Positions 8,817-16,564 of a stretch of DNA of 34,458 bases are shown in pieces; position 1 is the stretch's first letter; each line of letters begins with the position of its first letter. Source of the DNA: Anabaena sp. 54 (lineage in GTDB: Bacteria > Cyanobacteriota > Cyanobacteriia > Cyanobacteriales > Nostocaceae); the NCBI GenBank assembly GCA_900299285.1, contig OMJF01000169.1, positions 1 through 34,458 on the forward strand. The letters run 5' to 3'. Position numbers and translations under genes: made by a program. Below the pieces are notes generated by a model. The model saw only the letters and a list, made by a program, of their open reading frames with translations, did no database searches and was not told where the DNA came from.

Positions 8817-8876
8817 TAGGGGATAAATTGATAGTTTTATTCCAGGGAATAAAGTATTTGAGGAGGTAAAACAATA

Positions 8877-9140
8877 GTGAGAATCATAATTTCCGAGTTA
8901 GAAACGAGGATTTCAGAACCGATTCTGGATGAACTAACACCTTGGGAAATAAAAAATATCAACGGTGGTTACATGACCAGAAGAGATATGGCAAGATATA
9001 ACATGACCAACAGCAACAATACTACTACCAATACTAATGATTTTTCCGCCATGATCAAAGAGATAAACAGTAGTATAACGCAATGGAAAATAACCCTCCA
9101 AGATACAACAGATAGTCTGGGAGTTAACTTTTCTTTTTAA
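8877..9140 (+). CDS. Putative RiPP/bacteriocin precursor 1 with Gly-Gly leader
   Basis: This is an 87-aa precursor with a GTG start, chosen because a very strong AGGAGG lies 10 nt upstream. The leader (residues 1-31) starts MRIIISELE and ends INGG, matching the leaders of the - strand peptides at 13804-14454 (IIISDLE). A C39 peptidase would cut after Gly31, leaving a 56-aa product. The product is rich in Asn, Ser and Thr (16 Ser/Thr), includes a run of TTT, and has no cysteine. The amino acid make-up and the nearby kinase/HopA1-like pair make Ser/Thr dehydration plausible. I do not recognise the mature sequence. Confidence 0.72.
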   Translation: MRIIISELETRISEPILDELTPWEIKNINGGYMTRRDMARYNMTNSNNTTTNTNDFSAMIKEINSSITQWKITLQDTTDSLGVNFSF

Positions 9141-9503
9141 AAGATGCTGTTGTAAATTGAATATTTTCCTTGCTTTCGTGTATTTTCAGATGTTTTAATC
9201 TGAAGATCCACGATTTTCTTATTTAGTTACAGCAGATTTCAACTTTGTCAGGTACAAAAATACCACACTTGGCTACGGAGAGGGTGTAAGGGTGTAGATC
9301 ATAAACCTAAAATAGGCTGTAACTTAAAGTAGGAAATTAACTTTTAATAAAAGACAAAATTCATCTATTTGTGTCTTTTTTACTAGGTTCAAAGCCTTGA
9401 TTTTTCTATTTTTCTTAAATAAAAATAGGGGTAACAGTTAAGAAAACACAAACTTAACTGACTCACAAGTCCCATTTACAAAAACAAGGAAATTAAGGAA
9501 ATT
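9141..9503. other. Spacer between precursor genes 1 and 2 with two hairpins
   Basis: No gene is seen. A 7-bp hairpin, TTCAGAT-6-ATCTGAA (9185-9204), follows the first precursor, and a terminator-like hairpin lies at 9349-9381. The rest is plain AT-rich DNA that may contain a promoter for the second precursor. Confidence 0.5.
9349..9381 (+). terminator. Terminator-like hairpin between precursor genes 1 and 2
   Basis: AAAAGACAAAAT (9349-9360) pairs with ATTT-G-TGTCTTTT (9367-9379) around a 6-nt loop with a single bulged G; the 3' arm runs into a T tract. It may end the precursor 1 transcript or allow only partial read-through, so that precursor and enzyme genes are made at different levels. 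Confidence 0.5.
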
Positions 9504-9758
9504 ATGGCAAGTATTACTCTTTCCCAATTAAATGTAACTGGTTCTGAATTATTCCAAGATTCCGAAAGCTATCTTGATGACCTCAATGATGCAAGTTCTG
9601 TAGCCGTACATGGTGGTTATAGTGATAGCTCTCATGCTAGTCTTGGGGAATATGGTGATTTTGGTGTGAAATACCTTGAATACTTAGTTGGTGGCTATGC
9701 GATCGCTAGTATTAAGAGTATAGCTAAATCTTTTAGTCATGGCCACTACAGCCACTAA
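9504..9758 (+). CDS. Putative RiPP/bacteriocin precursor 2 with Gly-Gly leader
   Basis: This is an 84-aa precursor. The leader (1-38) reads MASITLSQLNVTGSELFQDS and continues to VHGG; leaders with GSELFQDSESxL are familiar in cyanobacterial C39-exported peptides. Cleavage after Gly38 would give a 46-aa product with nine serines, four histidines and no cysteine. Its middle, DFGVKYLEYLVGGYAIASIK, looks like a hydrophobic or amphipathic helix and aligns with YYGVKGLEFMLAVYAIESI in precursor 3. A ribosome site (AAGGA) precedes the ATG. A hairpin lies just after the gene (9767-9792). Confidence 0.78.
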   Translation: MASITLSQLNVTGSELFQDSESYLDDLNDASSVAVHGGYSDSSHASLGEYGDFGVKYLEYLVGGYAIASIKSIAKSFSHGHYSH

Positions 9759-9766
9759 TAATTGCC

Positions 9767-9792
9767 TAGCTTTGTAGTTGACCACAAGGCTA
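9767..9792 (+). repeat. Stem-loop after precursor gene 2
   Basis: TAGCTTTGT (9767-9775) pairs with ACAAGGCTA (9784-9792) over 9 positions with one G-U pair and an 8-nt loop. No T tract follows, so it looks more like an mRNA-stabilising or processing structure than a terminator. Confidence 0.45.
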
Positions 9793-10024
9793 ATTTAGTA
9801 ATCCTCAAGGAATTGTAAACACAGATATAGATGTTTATAGTTTCTGTCAGGATTGCTATATACCTATCCAGGATGAAAAAGTAAAAGAAACAATCTATTA
9901 CTAATAATTCTGGATAGTTAATCGTTAATCAGATTGGTGTTGATATTTTGATCTGCGGTTAGATTAATTTACAATTTACAATTTACAAAAATCAGACAGA
10001 ATTTAATTTTTGTAAAGGTAAGAA

Positions 10025-10240
10025 ATGACAAGTATTAGAATTGACGATCTACATATTTCCCAGGAAATAAAGTTTATTGACGATCTGAACAACATCGAAT
10101 TAGTATCTTTGTTTGGTGGTGAGAATAATGATATTAATCAACTATTTTATTACGGTGTTAAAGGACTGGAATTTATGTTAGCAGTCTATGCTATAGAGAG
10201 CATTTTTTTATTAACAAAGAAAGTGAGAAACTTTTTGTAA
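10025..10240 (+). CDS. Putative bacteriocin-like precursor 3 with Gly-Gly leader
   Basis: This is a 71-aa precursor. The leader (1-32) reads MTSIRIDDLHISQEIKFIDD and ends LFGG. The predicted 39-aa product has the same GVKxLExxxxxYAIxSI pattern as precursor 2 but only one Ser and one Thr, and no cysteine, so it may be exported unmodified. The two related helical products could act as a pair, as in two-peptide bacteriocins, but this is inference. AAGG lies about 8 nt before the ATG. The kinase gene starts 59 bp downstream. Confidence 0.72.
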   Translation: MTSIRIDDLHISQEIKFIDDLNNIELVSLFGGENNDINQLFYYGVKGLEFMLAVYAIESIFLLTKKVRNFL

Positions 10241-10299
10241 TTTTTGAAATCACACAACCAGTTTTTTCAGATTTTATTCACATATTTTCATCATAAATT

Positions 10300-11463
10300 A
10301 TGCCATTTATCATCAGTTCTAGCAATGTGTTTGATTACTTAATTGAACATAAAATTTGCAGTCTACAAGATAATTCACTCAGTAAAATAGAGCTAAAACC
10401 TGCTAAGAACTTTAACTTATTAATCAGTTTAGCAGATGGTCGTCAACTCTTAGTAAAACAAGAGCGTCATGATCAAAAGGGTAACACCTTGGGTGAATTT
10501 ATAGATGAATGGAAAATTCATGATTTTTGTCAACAATTCCCAGAAATTCAGCATTTACGCTCATCTTTTTCCGAAGTAATTCATTTTGACTTAGAAAACT
10601 CCATCATTATTTTTAATTACCTAAATCAATATCAAGATCTAGCAGAATTTTACGCTAAAGATCAGATATTTCCTGTGGAGATTTCCCAGTTAATTGGTAC
10701 AACTTTGGCAACGGTACATTGCTTAACAATAAATAATAAAAGCTATCGAGAATTTCTAGAAAATTCTCTGAATTATCAAAATATCACCAAAGGATTAGAT
10801 AGAATTACACCACAAGTATTTGGTCAAGTTCCTGCTGATGGTTTGAAATTTTTTTCTCTCTATCAACGTTATGATAATTTAGGAAAAGCAATTAAAGAAT
10901 TGAGTCAGGCTTTTACTCCTTGTTGTCTCACTCATAATGATCTCAAGCTCAATAATATTCTTTTATTTGTAAATTGGGAAAGGGAAATTGAGCAGAAACT
11001 AGCAGGAAATCAAAATATCATTAGATTCATTGATTGGGAAAGAGGTAATTGGGGAGATCCTACTAATGATTTAGGTACAATAATTGCTAGTTATTTACAA
11101 ATTTGGTTGTATAGCATAGTGCCTAATAAAAGCATACCCATTGAAGAATGTTTGCGTTTAGCTGCTATTCCGTTATCAATGATTCAACCTTCTTTATCAA
11201 CATTAGTTAGTAGTTATTTGAATACCTTTCCAGAAATTTTAGAAATTCGTCCAGACTTTCTGCAATTGGTGATGAAATTTAGCGGGTTAGCATTAATTAG
11301 AGCTATTCAAGCTAGAGTTCAATATGAAAAAATATTTGATAATTCTAGTATCTGTATGCTTCAAGTTGCTAAAAGTTTATTATGTCGTCCCCAAGCATCT
11401 ATTCCCACCATTTTGGGAATGGAATTTTCAACAATAACTTCTAAAAATTTATCTCTTGTTTAG
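10300..11463 (+). CDS. APH-fold phosphotransferase, probable RiPP Ser/Thr kinase subunit
   Basis: The protein is 387 aa with an aminoglycoside-phosphotransferase/choline-kinase fold. The catalytic loop CLTHNDLKLNNIL (about residues 209-221) gives the intact H-x-D-x4-N motif and FIDWERGNWGDPTNDLG (from ~243) gives the metal-binding Asp, so it should be an active kinase. A HopA1-like gene begins 15 bp downstream and precursor peptides lie directly upstream. In class V lanthipeptide and thioamitide pathways this kind of kinase phosphorylates Ser/Thr of the precursor and the HopA1-like partner removes phosphate to give Dha/Dhb. Transfer of that role to this protein is inference. No clear Shine-Dalgarno precedes the ATG. 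A drug- or sugar-modifying kinase is the alternative but the context argues against it. Confidence 0.8.
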   Translation: MPFIISSSNVFDYLIEHKICSLQDNSLSKIELKPAKNFNLLISLADGRQLLVKQERHDQKGNTLGEFIDEWKIHDFCQQFPEIQHLRSSFSEVIHFDLENSIIIFNYLNQYQDLAEFYAKDQIFPVEISQLIGTTLATVHCLTINNKSYREFLENSLNYQNITKGLDRITPQVFGQVPADGLKFFSLYQRYDNLGKAIKELSQAFTPCCLTHNDLKLNNILLFVNWEREIEQKLAGNQNIIRFIDWERGNWGDPTNDLGTIIASYLQIWLYSIVPNKSIPIEECLRLAAIPLSMIQPSLSTLVSSYLNTFPEILEIRPDFLQLVMKFSGLALIRAIQARVQYEKIFDNSSICMLQVAKSLLCRPQASIPTILGMEFSTITSKNLSLV

Positions 11464-11478
11464 AAAAGGAAAGCCTGT

Positions 11479-12561
11479 ATGCAAGTATTAGATTCCATAA
11501 ATAGTCAACTTTTGCAATTACCAAAAGAATTACAGACAGCATTGAGAAATATAGTTGATCATCTGGAAATTGAATCATTTTATGCAATTAAACATCCAGA
11601 ATACAAGTTATTTGAATTGCCAGAATCAGTAATTTCTCGCTTTAAAGATCTACCTTTGGATATTCAACATAAACATTTGAGTATGCAATTGCGTAATTTT
11701 CTTTATAGTGCTTATTATAACGGTTCTTGGCATGATTTTTCTAACGCTGATTCCCAGATAAATAACCTCAGTAATAATAGCTTATTTGGCATAGATTTGG
11801 CTTTTTATGAACGACTACATATTAGTAATAAAGGTATAGGCTATTGGAGTCAAGATTGGTTAGTAGTTAATGAAGAAGAAGATGGATCTTTAGCAGTGCA
11901 TAAAAATGGTTTAACCTTGCATATTGAGCGAGATTTATATTTATCAGAAGTTGATAAGTCTGCTACCGTCGGTAATTTAGTAGCGATCAAAATGCCAAAG
12001 AATTTAGTTCAAAATGGATTTTATATGGCCGCATCTAATTTAGGAACTGAACATAATCAAGATATTCTGAGAATTTACTTTAATGTATCACCAGAAGGTG
12101 CATTATCAGTGATGGACAATATAACTACAGAACTCAATAATCTGCCAGTTGTTTTCTCATTTAAAACTCTATATAATCCTGATGAATATAGACGTTATGA
12201 CTCCGCAGTTCTTTATTTTAATAAACATGAATATCAGACTATTTACCCTATATTACAAAAGGTGTATTTAGCAAATGAAGAGATTTTTTCTCCACAAGTA
12301 CCGTTGTTTACTAAGCCACTAGCACCAGGATTGAGTTGTGCTGAAGAACCAGAAAATAAATTTGGTGAAAAAGAAAGTTTTGGTACTCATCGTTGTCAAA
12401 TTATTGCTAATGGTTTAATTACTGCTTGGCAAGCAGATAAAAATGATTCAGAAAGTCGAATGACAGCTATTTTTGAAGAATTTGCATTACAAAAAATTAA
12501 ATTACAATACCCTTATCTTAATACACATTCACAGGATATCTATAGCCCATTAGATAGATAG
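11479..12561 (+). CDS. HopA1-family protein, probable phospho-Ser/Thr lyase of a RiPP dehydratase pair
   Basis: The protein is 360 aa. The region LRNFLYSAYYNGS (about 74-86) and the C-terminal blocks VPLFTKPLAPGLSCAEEP (about 274-291) and SFGTHRCQIIANGL (from ~301) are hallmarks of the HopA1 effector family. The family was named from a Pseudomonas type III effector, but HopA1-like proteins paired with APH-like kinases act as lyases that form dehydroamino acids in class V lanthipeptides and thioamitides (TvaD/LxmY type). The AAAGGA ribosome site is about 11 nt before the ATG and the kinase stop is 15 bp upstream, so the pair is surely co-transcribed. No cyclase (LanX-like) or decarboxylase gene follows; the unit ends in a hairpin and a repeat element. 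Confidence 0.82.
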   Translation: MQVLDSINSQLLQLPKELQTALRNIVDHLEIESFYAIKHPEYKLFELPESVISRFKDLPLDIQHKHLSMQLRNFLYSAYYNGSWHDFSNADSQINNLSNNSLFGIDLAFYERLHISNKGIGYWSQDWLVVNEEEDGSLAVHKNGLTLHIERDLYLSEVDKSATVGNLVAIKMPKNLVQNGFYMAASNLGTEHNQDILRIYFNVSPEGALSVMDNITTELNNLPVVFSFKTLYNPDEYRRYDSAVLYFNKHEYQTIYPILQKVYLANEEIFSPQVPLFTKPLAPGLSCAEEPENKFGEKESFGTHRCQIIANGLITAWQADKNDSESRMTAIFEEFALQKIKLQYPYLNTHSQDIYSPLDR

Positions 12562-12591
12562 TTTTCTTGAATATTATCTCATATCATAACA

Positions 12592-12615
12592 AGATCCCTG
12601 ACTTGTCAGGGATCT
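12592..12615. repeat. Short perfect hairpin of the AGATCCCTGAC family
   Basis: AGATCCCTGAC (12592-12602) and GTCAGGGATCT (12605-12615) form an 11-bp stem with a 2-nt gap. It lies 30 bp after the HopA1-like stop codon and may end or protect the + strand transcript, though no strong T tract follows. Confidence 0.7.
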
Positions 12616-12710
12616 AACTCTTCTCAATTTTAACTGGCTTTATTCAATATTTCTGCTGGAGAAGAGGAAAAATCGGGACTTGCTTTTAAGACAACCTCTT
12701 AAAAGTTTAT

Positions 12711-12827
12711 GGCGATTATAAATCGCTACTACACAAGCAAAGTCCACCTGCGTGGACTGAAGAAAAATTAAGGATTTGAAACCTGCGTAGGCAGGTTTTG
12801 TCTGTGTAGATGTGATTTCTAATCGCC
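12711..12827. mobile_element. MITE-like element with long imperfect terminal inverted repeats
   Basis: The left end GGCGATTATAAATCGC and the right end (reverse complement GGCGATTAGAAATCAC) match closely, and the similarity continues inward through CTACACA-AGCAAAG / CTACACA-GACAAAA. Two hairpins lie inside: AGTCCAC-CTGC-GTGGACT (12741-12758) and AACCTGC-GTAG-GCAGGTT (12780-12797). It is 117 bp long, has no coding capacity, and ends 1 bp from the stop codon of the prolyl isomerase, between the two convergent peptide operons. Elements of this kind are common in Nostocales. Confidence 0.7.
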
Positions 12828-12828
12828 C

Positions 12829-13581
12829 TTAGACTTTTAAAACATCCTCTAAGGTAGCGACAATCTCTAATTTATTAACTTGATCTTTTAACCAATTAGT
12901 AAATAAATCGCCGAGGATTTGTACACGCATTTGTTCATTTAATTCAGGTTCAATTATTTCTTCAACTATAATGATATGCGCTCCTTTTGGTGTAATTACT
13001 GGTTTGAGAATTTGTGGAGGATTAGCTGCAAATACTAGAGAGGCAATTTCCGGTCTAAAATCACTACGTTTGCGGATACCTTGATATCCTCCAGCGCGTC
13101 TTATTTCGGGATTTTGGATATATTGACGAGCAATTTCTTGAAAACTAATTTCTCCTTCTTGAAGAGCATAAAATATCTCTAAAGCTAAGTCTTCATCATC
13201 TAATATTGCTTCATAGGTGACAGCGGTGCTGTAATTAAGTTGATGAGCATAAAAGAATGGTTCAACTTTATCAGCAAATAAATGATGAGCTAATTTTGTA
13301 GATAAGATATTGAGATGTGCTATTTCTTCAAAATTATCTAAGGAAAGATAATGTTTCTGTAACCATTCCCAGGTTTCTTCAGCTTTAATAAGTTTATTAG
13401 CTAATCGTAAATTATCTGCGGACTGTTGTAGTTCTGTGGTTTCGACAGTAATCCCTGATTTTTGAGATGTTTCAGTAATAACTTTCCTAGTGGCGATCGC
13501 TTCTAATAAACTAGGGATTTGACAAGATATTTTTAGATGATAAATAATATCTTCATTGGATATTTTTAAAATATCTGACAT
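12829..13581 (-). CDS. PpiC/SurA-type peptidylprolyl isomerase linked to the peptide exporter
   Basis: The protein is 250 aa from the ATG at 13581, which has GAGGA 9 nt upstream; an in-frame TTG 24 bp earlier has no such site. The C-terminal half carries a parvulin-like domain: GEISFQEIARQY, then RRAGGYQGIRKRSDFRPEI and KPVITPKGAHIIIVEEI. The N-terminal half is helical, as in SurA-like chaperones. There is no signal peptide, so it acts in the cytoplasm unless exported by another route. Prolyl isomerases of this type often sit beside HlyD and C39-type ABC genes in cyanobacterial peptide clusters. It may keep precursors or the adaptor in an export-ready fold, which is inference. Confidence 0.82.
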   Translation of the reverse strand: MSDILKISNEDIIYHLKISCQIPSLLEAIATRKVITETSQKSGITVETTELQQSADNLRLANKLIKAEETWEWLQKHYLSLDNFEEIAHLNILSTKLAHHLFADKVEPFFYAHQLNYSTAVTYEAILDDEDLALEIFYALQEGEISFQEIARQYIQNPEIRRAGGYQGIRKRSDFRPEIASLVFAANPPQILKPVITPKGAHIIIVEEIIEPELNEQMRVQILGDLFTNWLKDQVNKLEIVATLEDVLKV

Positions 13582-13803
13582 GGCGTAATTCCTCAATTTA
13601 CTCAATCCATTAAGACTTTATTTGATCCTACTTGAATGAATTATCAGCGTATCTATTATATTTACCTGATATGTTATTTTCTTATCTCTATCTAATGATA
13701 CTTTTAATATTTTTGATAGATAGATAATTAATTTATATGGTAAAAATTACCAAATTTATACCCTCGAATTATCTGAGAATCCGGGGGCATGATTGTGATC
13801 GAG

Positions 13804-14073
13804 TTATTTGGTAACTAAGTAAAGAGATGGGTTGGAAAAATCAAGACTAAAAATCTTGTTATTACGGGAATCTGAACCAAATAGCCCATTCTCGCTTGAT
13901 GTCTGGTTAGTGATAAAATTCTGAATGGTGGTTAACAGAAAATTTAGATCAAAACCACCTGATAAAGGGAGAATATCAGTATCTACTATTTGTTGTATTT
14001 CCTCTGAAGTTAAGTCATACAAGAATGTATTTTTATCAATAGTTTCCAAGTCAGAAATTATGATTGCAGCCAT
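13804..14073 (-). CDS. Putative RiPP/bacteriocin precursor 4 with Gly-Gly leader
   Basis: This is an 89-aa precursor. The leader starts MAAIIISDLETIDKNTFLYD and ends PLSGG (Gly39-Gly40), giving a 49-aa product without cysteine. Its C terminus, NNKIFSLDFSNPSLYLV, aligns with DNKIFAIDFSKISAYLV in precursor 5. AGGAA lies about 9 nt before the ATG. It is the last precursor before the prolyl isomerase gene (222 bp away). The shared leader with precursor 1, on the other unit, suggests one transporter serves both. Confidence 0.75.
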   Translation of the reverse strand: MAAIIISDLETIDKNTFLYDLTSEEIQQIVDTDILPLSGGFDLNFLLTTIQNFITNQTSSENGLFGSDSRNNKIFSLDFSNPSLYLVTK

Positions 14074-14199
14074 GATATGATTTCCTAATCAAAAACTAAA
14101 CAGTTGTGCAATTGTCACAAAATTGCTTTTTAATCTGCGTAAGTATTTAGCTATAGCTTTCGAGATCCGACTTTTTAACCATAGCAATTATCTAGTAAA

Positions 14200-14454
14200 T
14201 CAGATTACTAAATAGGCAGATATTTTGGAAAAATCAATAGCGAAAATCTTATTATCATGGAAACCAAATGGACCTTCATATGTCGTTTGAGGATTGTTTA
14301 TTCCATCATAAACTGTTGATAATTGAACAGCAGGACGATTCCCTAAAGGCAGAAAGATACTACCTGATATTTGTGTGATTTGCTCTGAATTTAATTCAGA
14401 TAAAAATGTTTTTTTTTCAATAGATTCTAAGTCAGAAATTATGATTGTAGCCAT
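14200..14454 (-). CDS. Putative RiPP/bacteriocin precursor 5, altered cleavage site
   Basis: This is an 84-aa paralogue of precursor 4; the first 28 residues (MATIIISDLESIEKKTFLSE and on) are nearly the same. The Gly-Gly site is not clear: ISGS (30-33 region) or PLGN aligned with PLSGG of precursor 4 are the candidates, so cleavage may be weaker or occur after Gly31-Ser32. The C-terminal part TTYEGPFGFHDNKIFAIDF matches TTYEGAGNFHDNKFHTIDY in precursor 6. There is no cysteine. No good ribosome site is visible, which lowers confidence in its level of expression. Confidence 0.68.
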   Translation of the reverse strand: MATIIISDLESIEKKTFLSELNSEQITQISGSIFLPLGNRPAVQLSTVYDGINNPQTTYEGPFGFHDNKIFAIDFSKISAYLVI

Positions 14455-14527
14455 GATAGTATGTGATTATTAAAAGTGAAAATTTTGGTTAATTCCACCT
14501 TTAAATTAGGTGAAATAATTAAAATAA

Positions 14528-14797
14528 TTAATGAGATACCCAAGCATTAACTGTCCGGGCATAATCTATCGTATGGAATTTATTATCATGAAAATTTCCT
14601 GCTCCTTCATAAGTTGTTGATATGGTATTTAAACCATCATACGTGGTCATGACAAAAACATGAGGAGTCCCTCCCCAATTTGGATAATCGCCCCAAAATG
14701 ATCCTCCTAATACAATACTTGATTCTATTTGTTTTAAATCATAAATAAAGCTTTCTAAATAGCTAGAATCAAAGTTATTAATTACTATTTTTTCCAT
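14528..14797 (-). CDS. Putative RiPP/bacteriocin precursor 6 with Gly-Gly leader
   Basis: This is an 89-aa precursor whose leader (MEKIVINNFDSSYLESFIYD) is more diverged but keeps the FIYDL block and a good VLGG site (Gly31-Gly32). The predicted 57-aa product starts SFWGDYPNWGGTPHVFVM, rich in Trp, Tyr and Gly, then shares the YDGxNxxxTTYEG and FHDNK blocks with precursor 5. It has no cysteine. AGAGGA is 8 nt before the ATG. It is the first precursor after the HlyD gene. Confidence 0.74.
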   Translation of the reverse strand: MEKIVINNFDSSYLESFIYDLKQIESSIVLGGSFWGDYPNWGGTPHVFVMTTYDGLNTISTTYEGAGNFHDNKFHTIDYARTVNAWVSH

Positions 14798-14930
14798 TAT
14801 ATTATCCTCTGAATTTTCACTTGACTCTTATATTTTTACATGATTTTTTCATAGATTACATAAAAGTTGCATATTAATTTTTTTTTATTAGACATAATTC
14901 ATGCAATTATGTCTTTGATTTTAATTTACA

Positions 14931-16469
14931 TTAAAGCTGTAAACCATTTTTTTGTAACTTTTTAAATGGATCTAAAATAAAGTCAATAACTCGACGTTGA
15001 CGGATAATTGCTTCGGCGCTTGCGGTTTGTCCAGGGGTGAGAGGAATCTGCTTATTACCAACTTGAATATAAGGATTTTCCAAGGCAATATCTAATTCAT
15101 AACTTTCTAGACGATTGGCACTATTTTCCTGAATTTTAGAGTTAGGTGAAATCCAAGTAATTCGTCCTGATAAAATTCCATATTCTTGGAAAGGATAAGC
15201 ATCAAATTTAATTTTTACTGGCATTCCTACCTTAACAAAACCACTATGTTGACTGGCCATACGTGCCTTCAAAATTAAGTCGGCATTTTGGGGTGCAATT
15301 TGAGCAATCATTTGTCCTGGTTGTACTACAGAACCAGGTTTTTTAATGGGTAGTTCAAAAATTGTTCCATCAATAGGAGAGCGGATAATTCGCTGTTTTA
15401 GTTGTAAATTTAGAGAGATGATCTGTCCTTCTGTTTGCATAATTTCTGACTGGAGGGAAGTAATTTGATTTTGTAGGTCTTTAAACTGTTCCTGACTTTT
15501 TAATAATGCTAATTCTCCTCCTTGCATAGCACTTTTATAACTACTTTCCTCTTGTTGTAATCGCAATTTTGCTTGTTCAATATCTGATTTAAATTGATTC
15601 ATAAACGACTGATAATTACTTTCTTGTTCTTTTAACCGCAACCGTGCCGTTTGAATATTAAATTTTGCTTCTTCTTGTAAACGTTGACTTTCCTCGGCAA
15701 TCTTTTCTAGTTCTACTAGTTTAGTTTGAGGAATTATACCTTCCTTTAAAAGTAGACGATAACGGACAACTTCGGATACATCTCGACGCAAACGGCTTGT
15801 AACTAACCGATAGTTACTTTGAGTAGATTTTACATTCTGCTTCATCTGATCAATTTGTGCTAATTTCTCCAAATCTTGGAAATTATAAGCACTTTTTTTG
15901 GTCTCAAATGTTTGTTTAGCTTGATTAACTTGAGCCATTTTTTCTAATGATTGAGATTGGTTTTGCTGACGTTGAATATTAATCGCCATTAAGACTTGAT
16001 TTTTCAATATTTCTAGTTGAACTTTACGATTTTTTAACCCTTCTAATTTAGCCTTTACTTGTTGTATTTCTGTTTGCAGAACCTCAGATTCCATTTTCAC
16101 TAAAACCTGTCCTGCTTTAACTGTTGCCCCTTCTTTAACATTAACAGAAACTATAGTACCAGTGACGGCACTATCTAATTTTTGTGTTGCACCTTTTGGT
16201 TCTATTCTTCCAATAGCATTTCCAGTTTCATCAACTTTAGTTAACATTGCCCAAGGTAAAATAATTACTGCAAAACTGACCAGTAAATACAACATTGAAC
16301 GAGTCCAGACTTTTGGTAAAGCATCTAATAATTCTTCTGTACCATAAAATAAATCCTGGCCTTTACTTAATGTCTGGGTTTGATTTTGATTGGAAATAAA
16401 AGCAGTAGATTCGGTTTGATTCTGCTGATTTATAGTAGTTGTTGGTTGTGTATAAACTGACTGGGGCAT
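14931..16469 (-). CDS. HlyD-family membrane fusion protein of the peptide exporter
   Basis: The protein is 512 aa. It has a cytoplasmic N terminus rich in Gln/Thr, one membrane helix (about residues 58-80, SMLYLLVSFAVIILPWAM), a first half-lipoyl/barrel block near 90-130 (AVTGTIVSVNVKEGATVKAG), a long Gln/Leu-rich coiled coil (about 140-345), then the second lipoyl half (RSPIDGTIFELPIKKPGSVV) and a beta-barrel end. It would link the ABC transporter at 16565 to an outer-membrane TolC channel, giving type I secretion of the cleaved peptides. It starts 95 bp after the transporter gene stop. It shows no odd features. Confidence 0.93.
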   Translation of the reverse strand: MPQSVYTQPTTTINQQNQTESTAFISNQNQTQTLSKGQDLFYGTEELLDALPKVWTRSMLYLLVSFAVIILPWAMLTKVDETGNAIGRIEPKGATQKLDSAVTGTIVSVNVKEGATVKAGQVLVKMESEVLQTEIQQVKAKLEGLKNRKVQLEILKNQVLMAINIQRQQNQSQSLEKMAQVNQAKQTFETKKSAYNFQDLEKLAQIDQMKQNVKSTQSNYRLVTSRLRRDVSEVVRYRLLLKEGIIPQTKLVELEKIAEESQRLQEEAKFNIQTARLRLKEQESNYQSFMNQFKSDIEQAKLRLQQEESSYKSAMQGGELALLKSQEQFKDLQNQITSLQSEIMQTEGQIISLNLQLKQRIIRSPIDGTIFELPIKKPGSVVQPGQMIAQIAPQNADLILKARMASQHSGFVKVGMPVKIKFDAYPFQEYGILSGRITWISPNSKIQENSANRLESYELDIALENPYIQVGNKQIPLTPGQTASAEAIIRQRRVIDFILDPFKKLQKNGLQL

Positions 16470-16564
16470 AAATAATTTTAGAATTTTATAATTTTAGAGT
16501 TGTCTATTTTTTGTAGTTATATATCCCTGAATTATTGTAGAGGGATATGTTGGCAATTAAACAA

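Noticed and set aside
8877..14797. Classical lanthipeptide cluster
   Set aside because: No LanM/LanB/LanC-type enzyme is present and none of the precursors contains cysteine.
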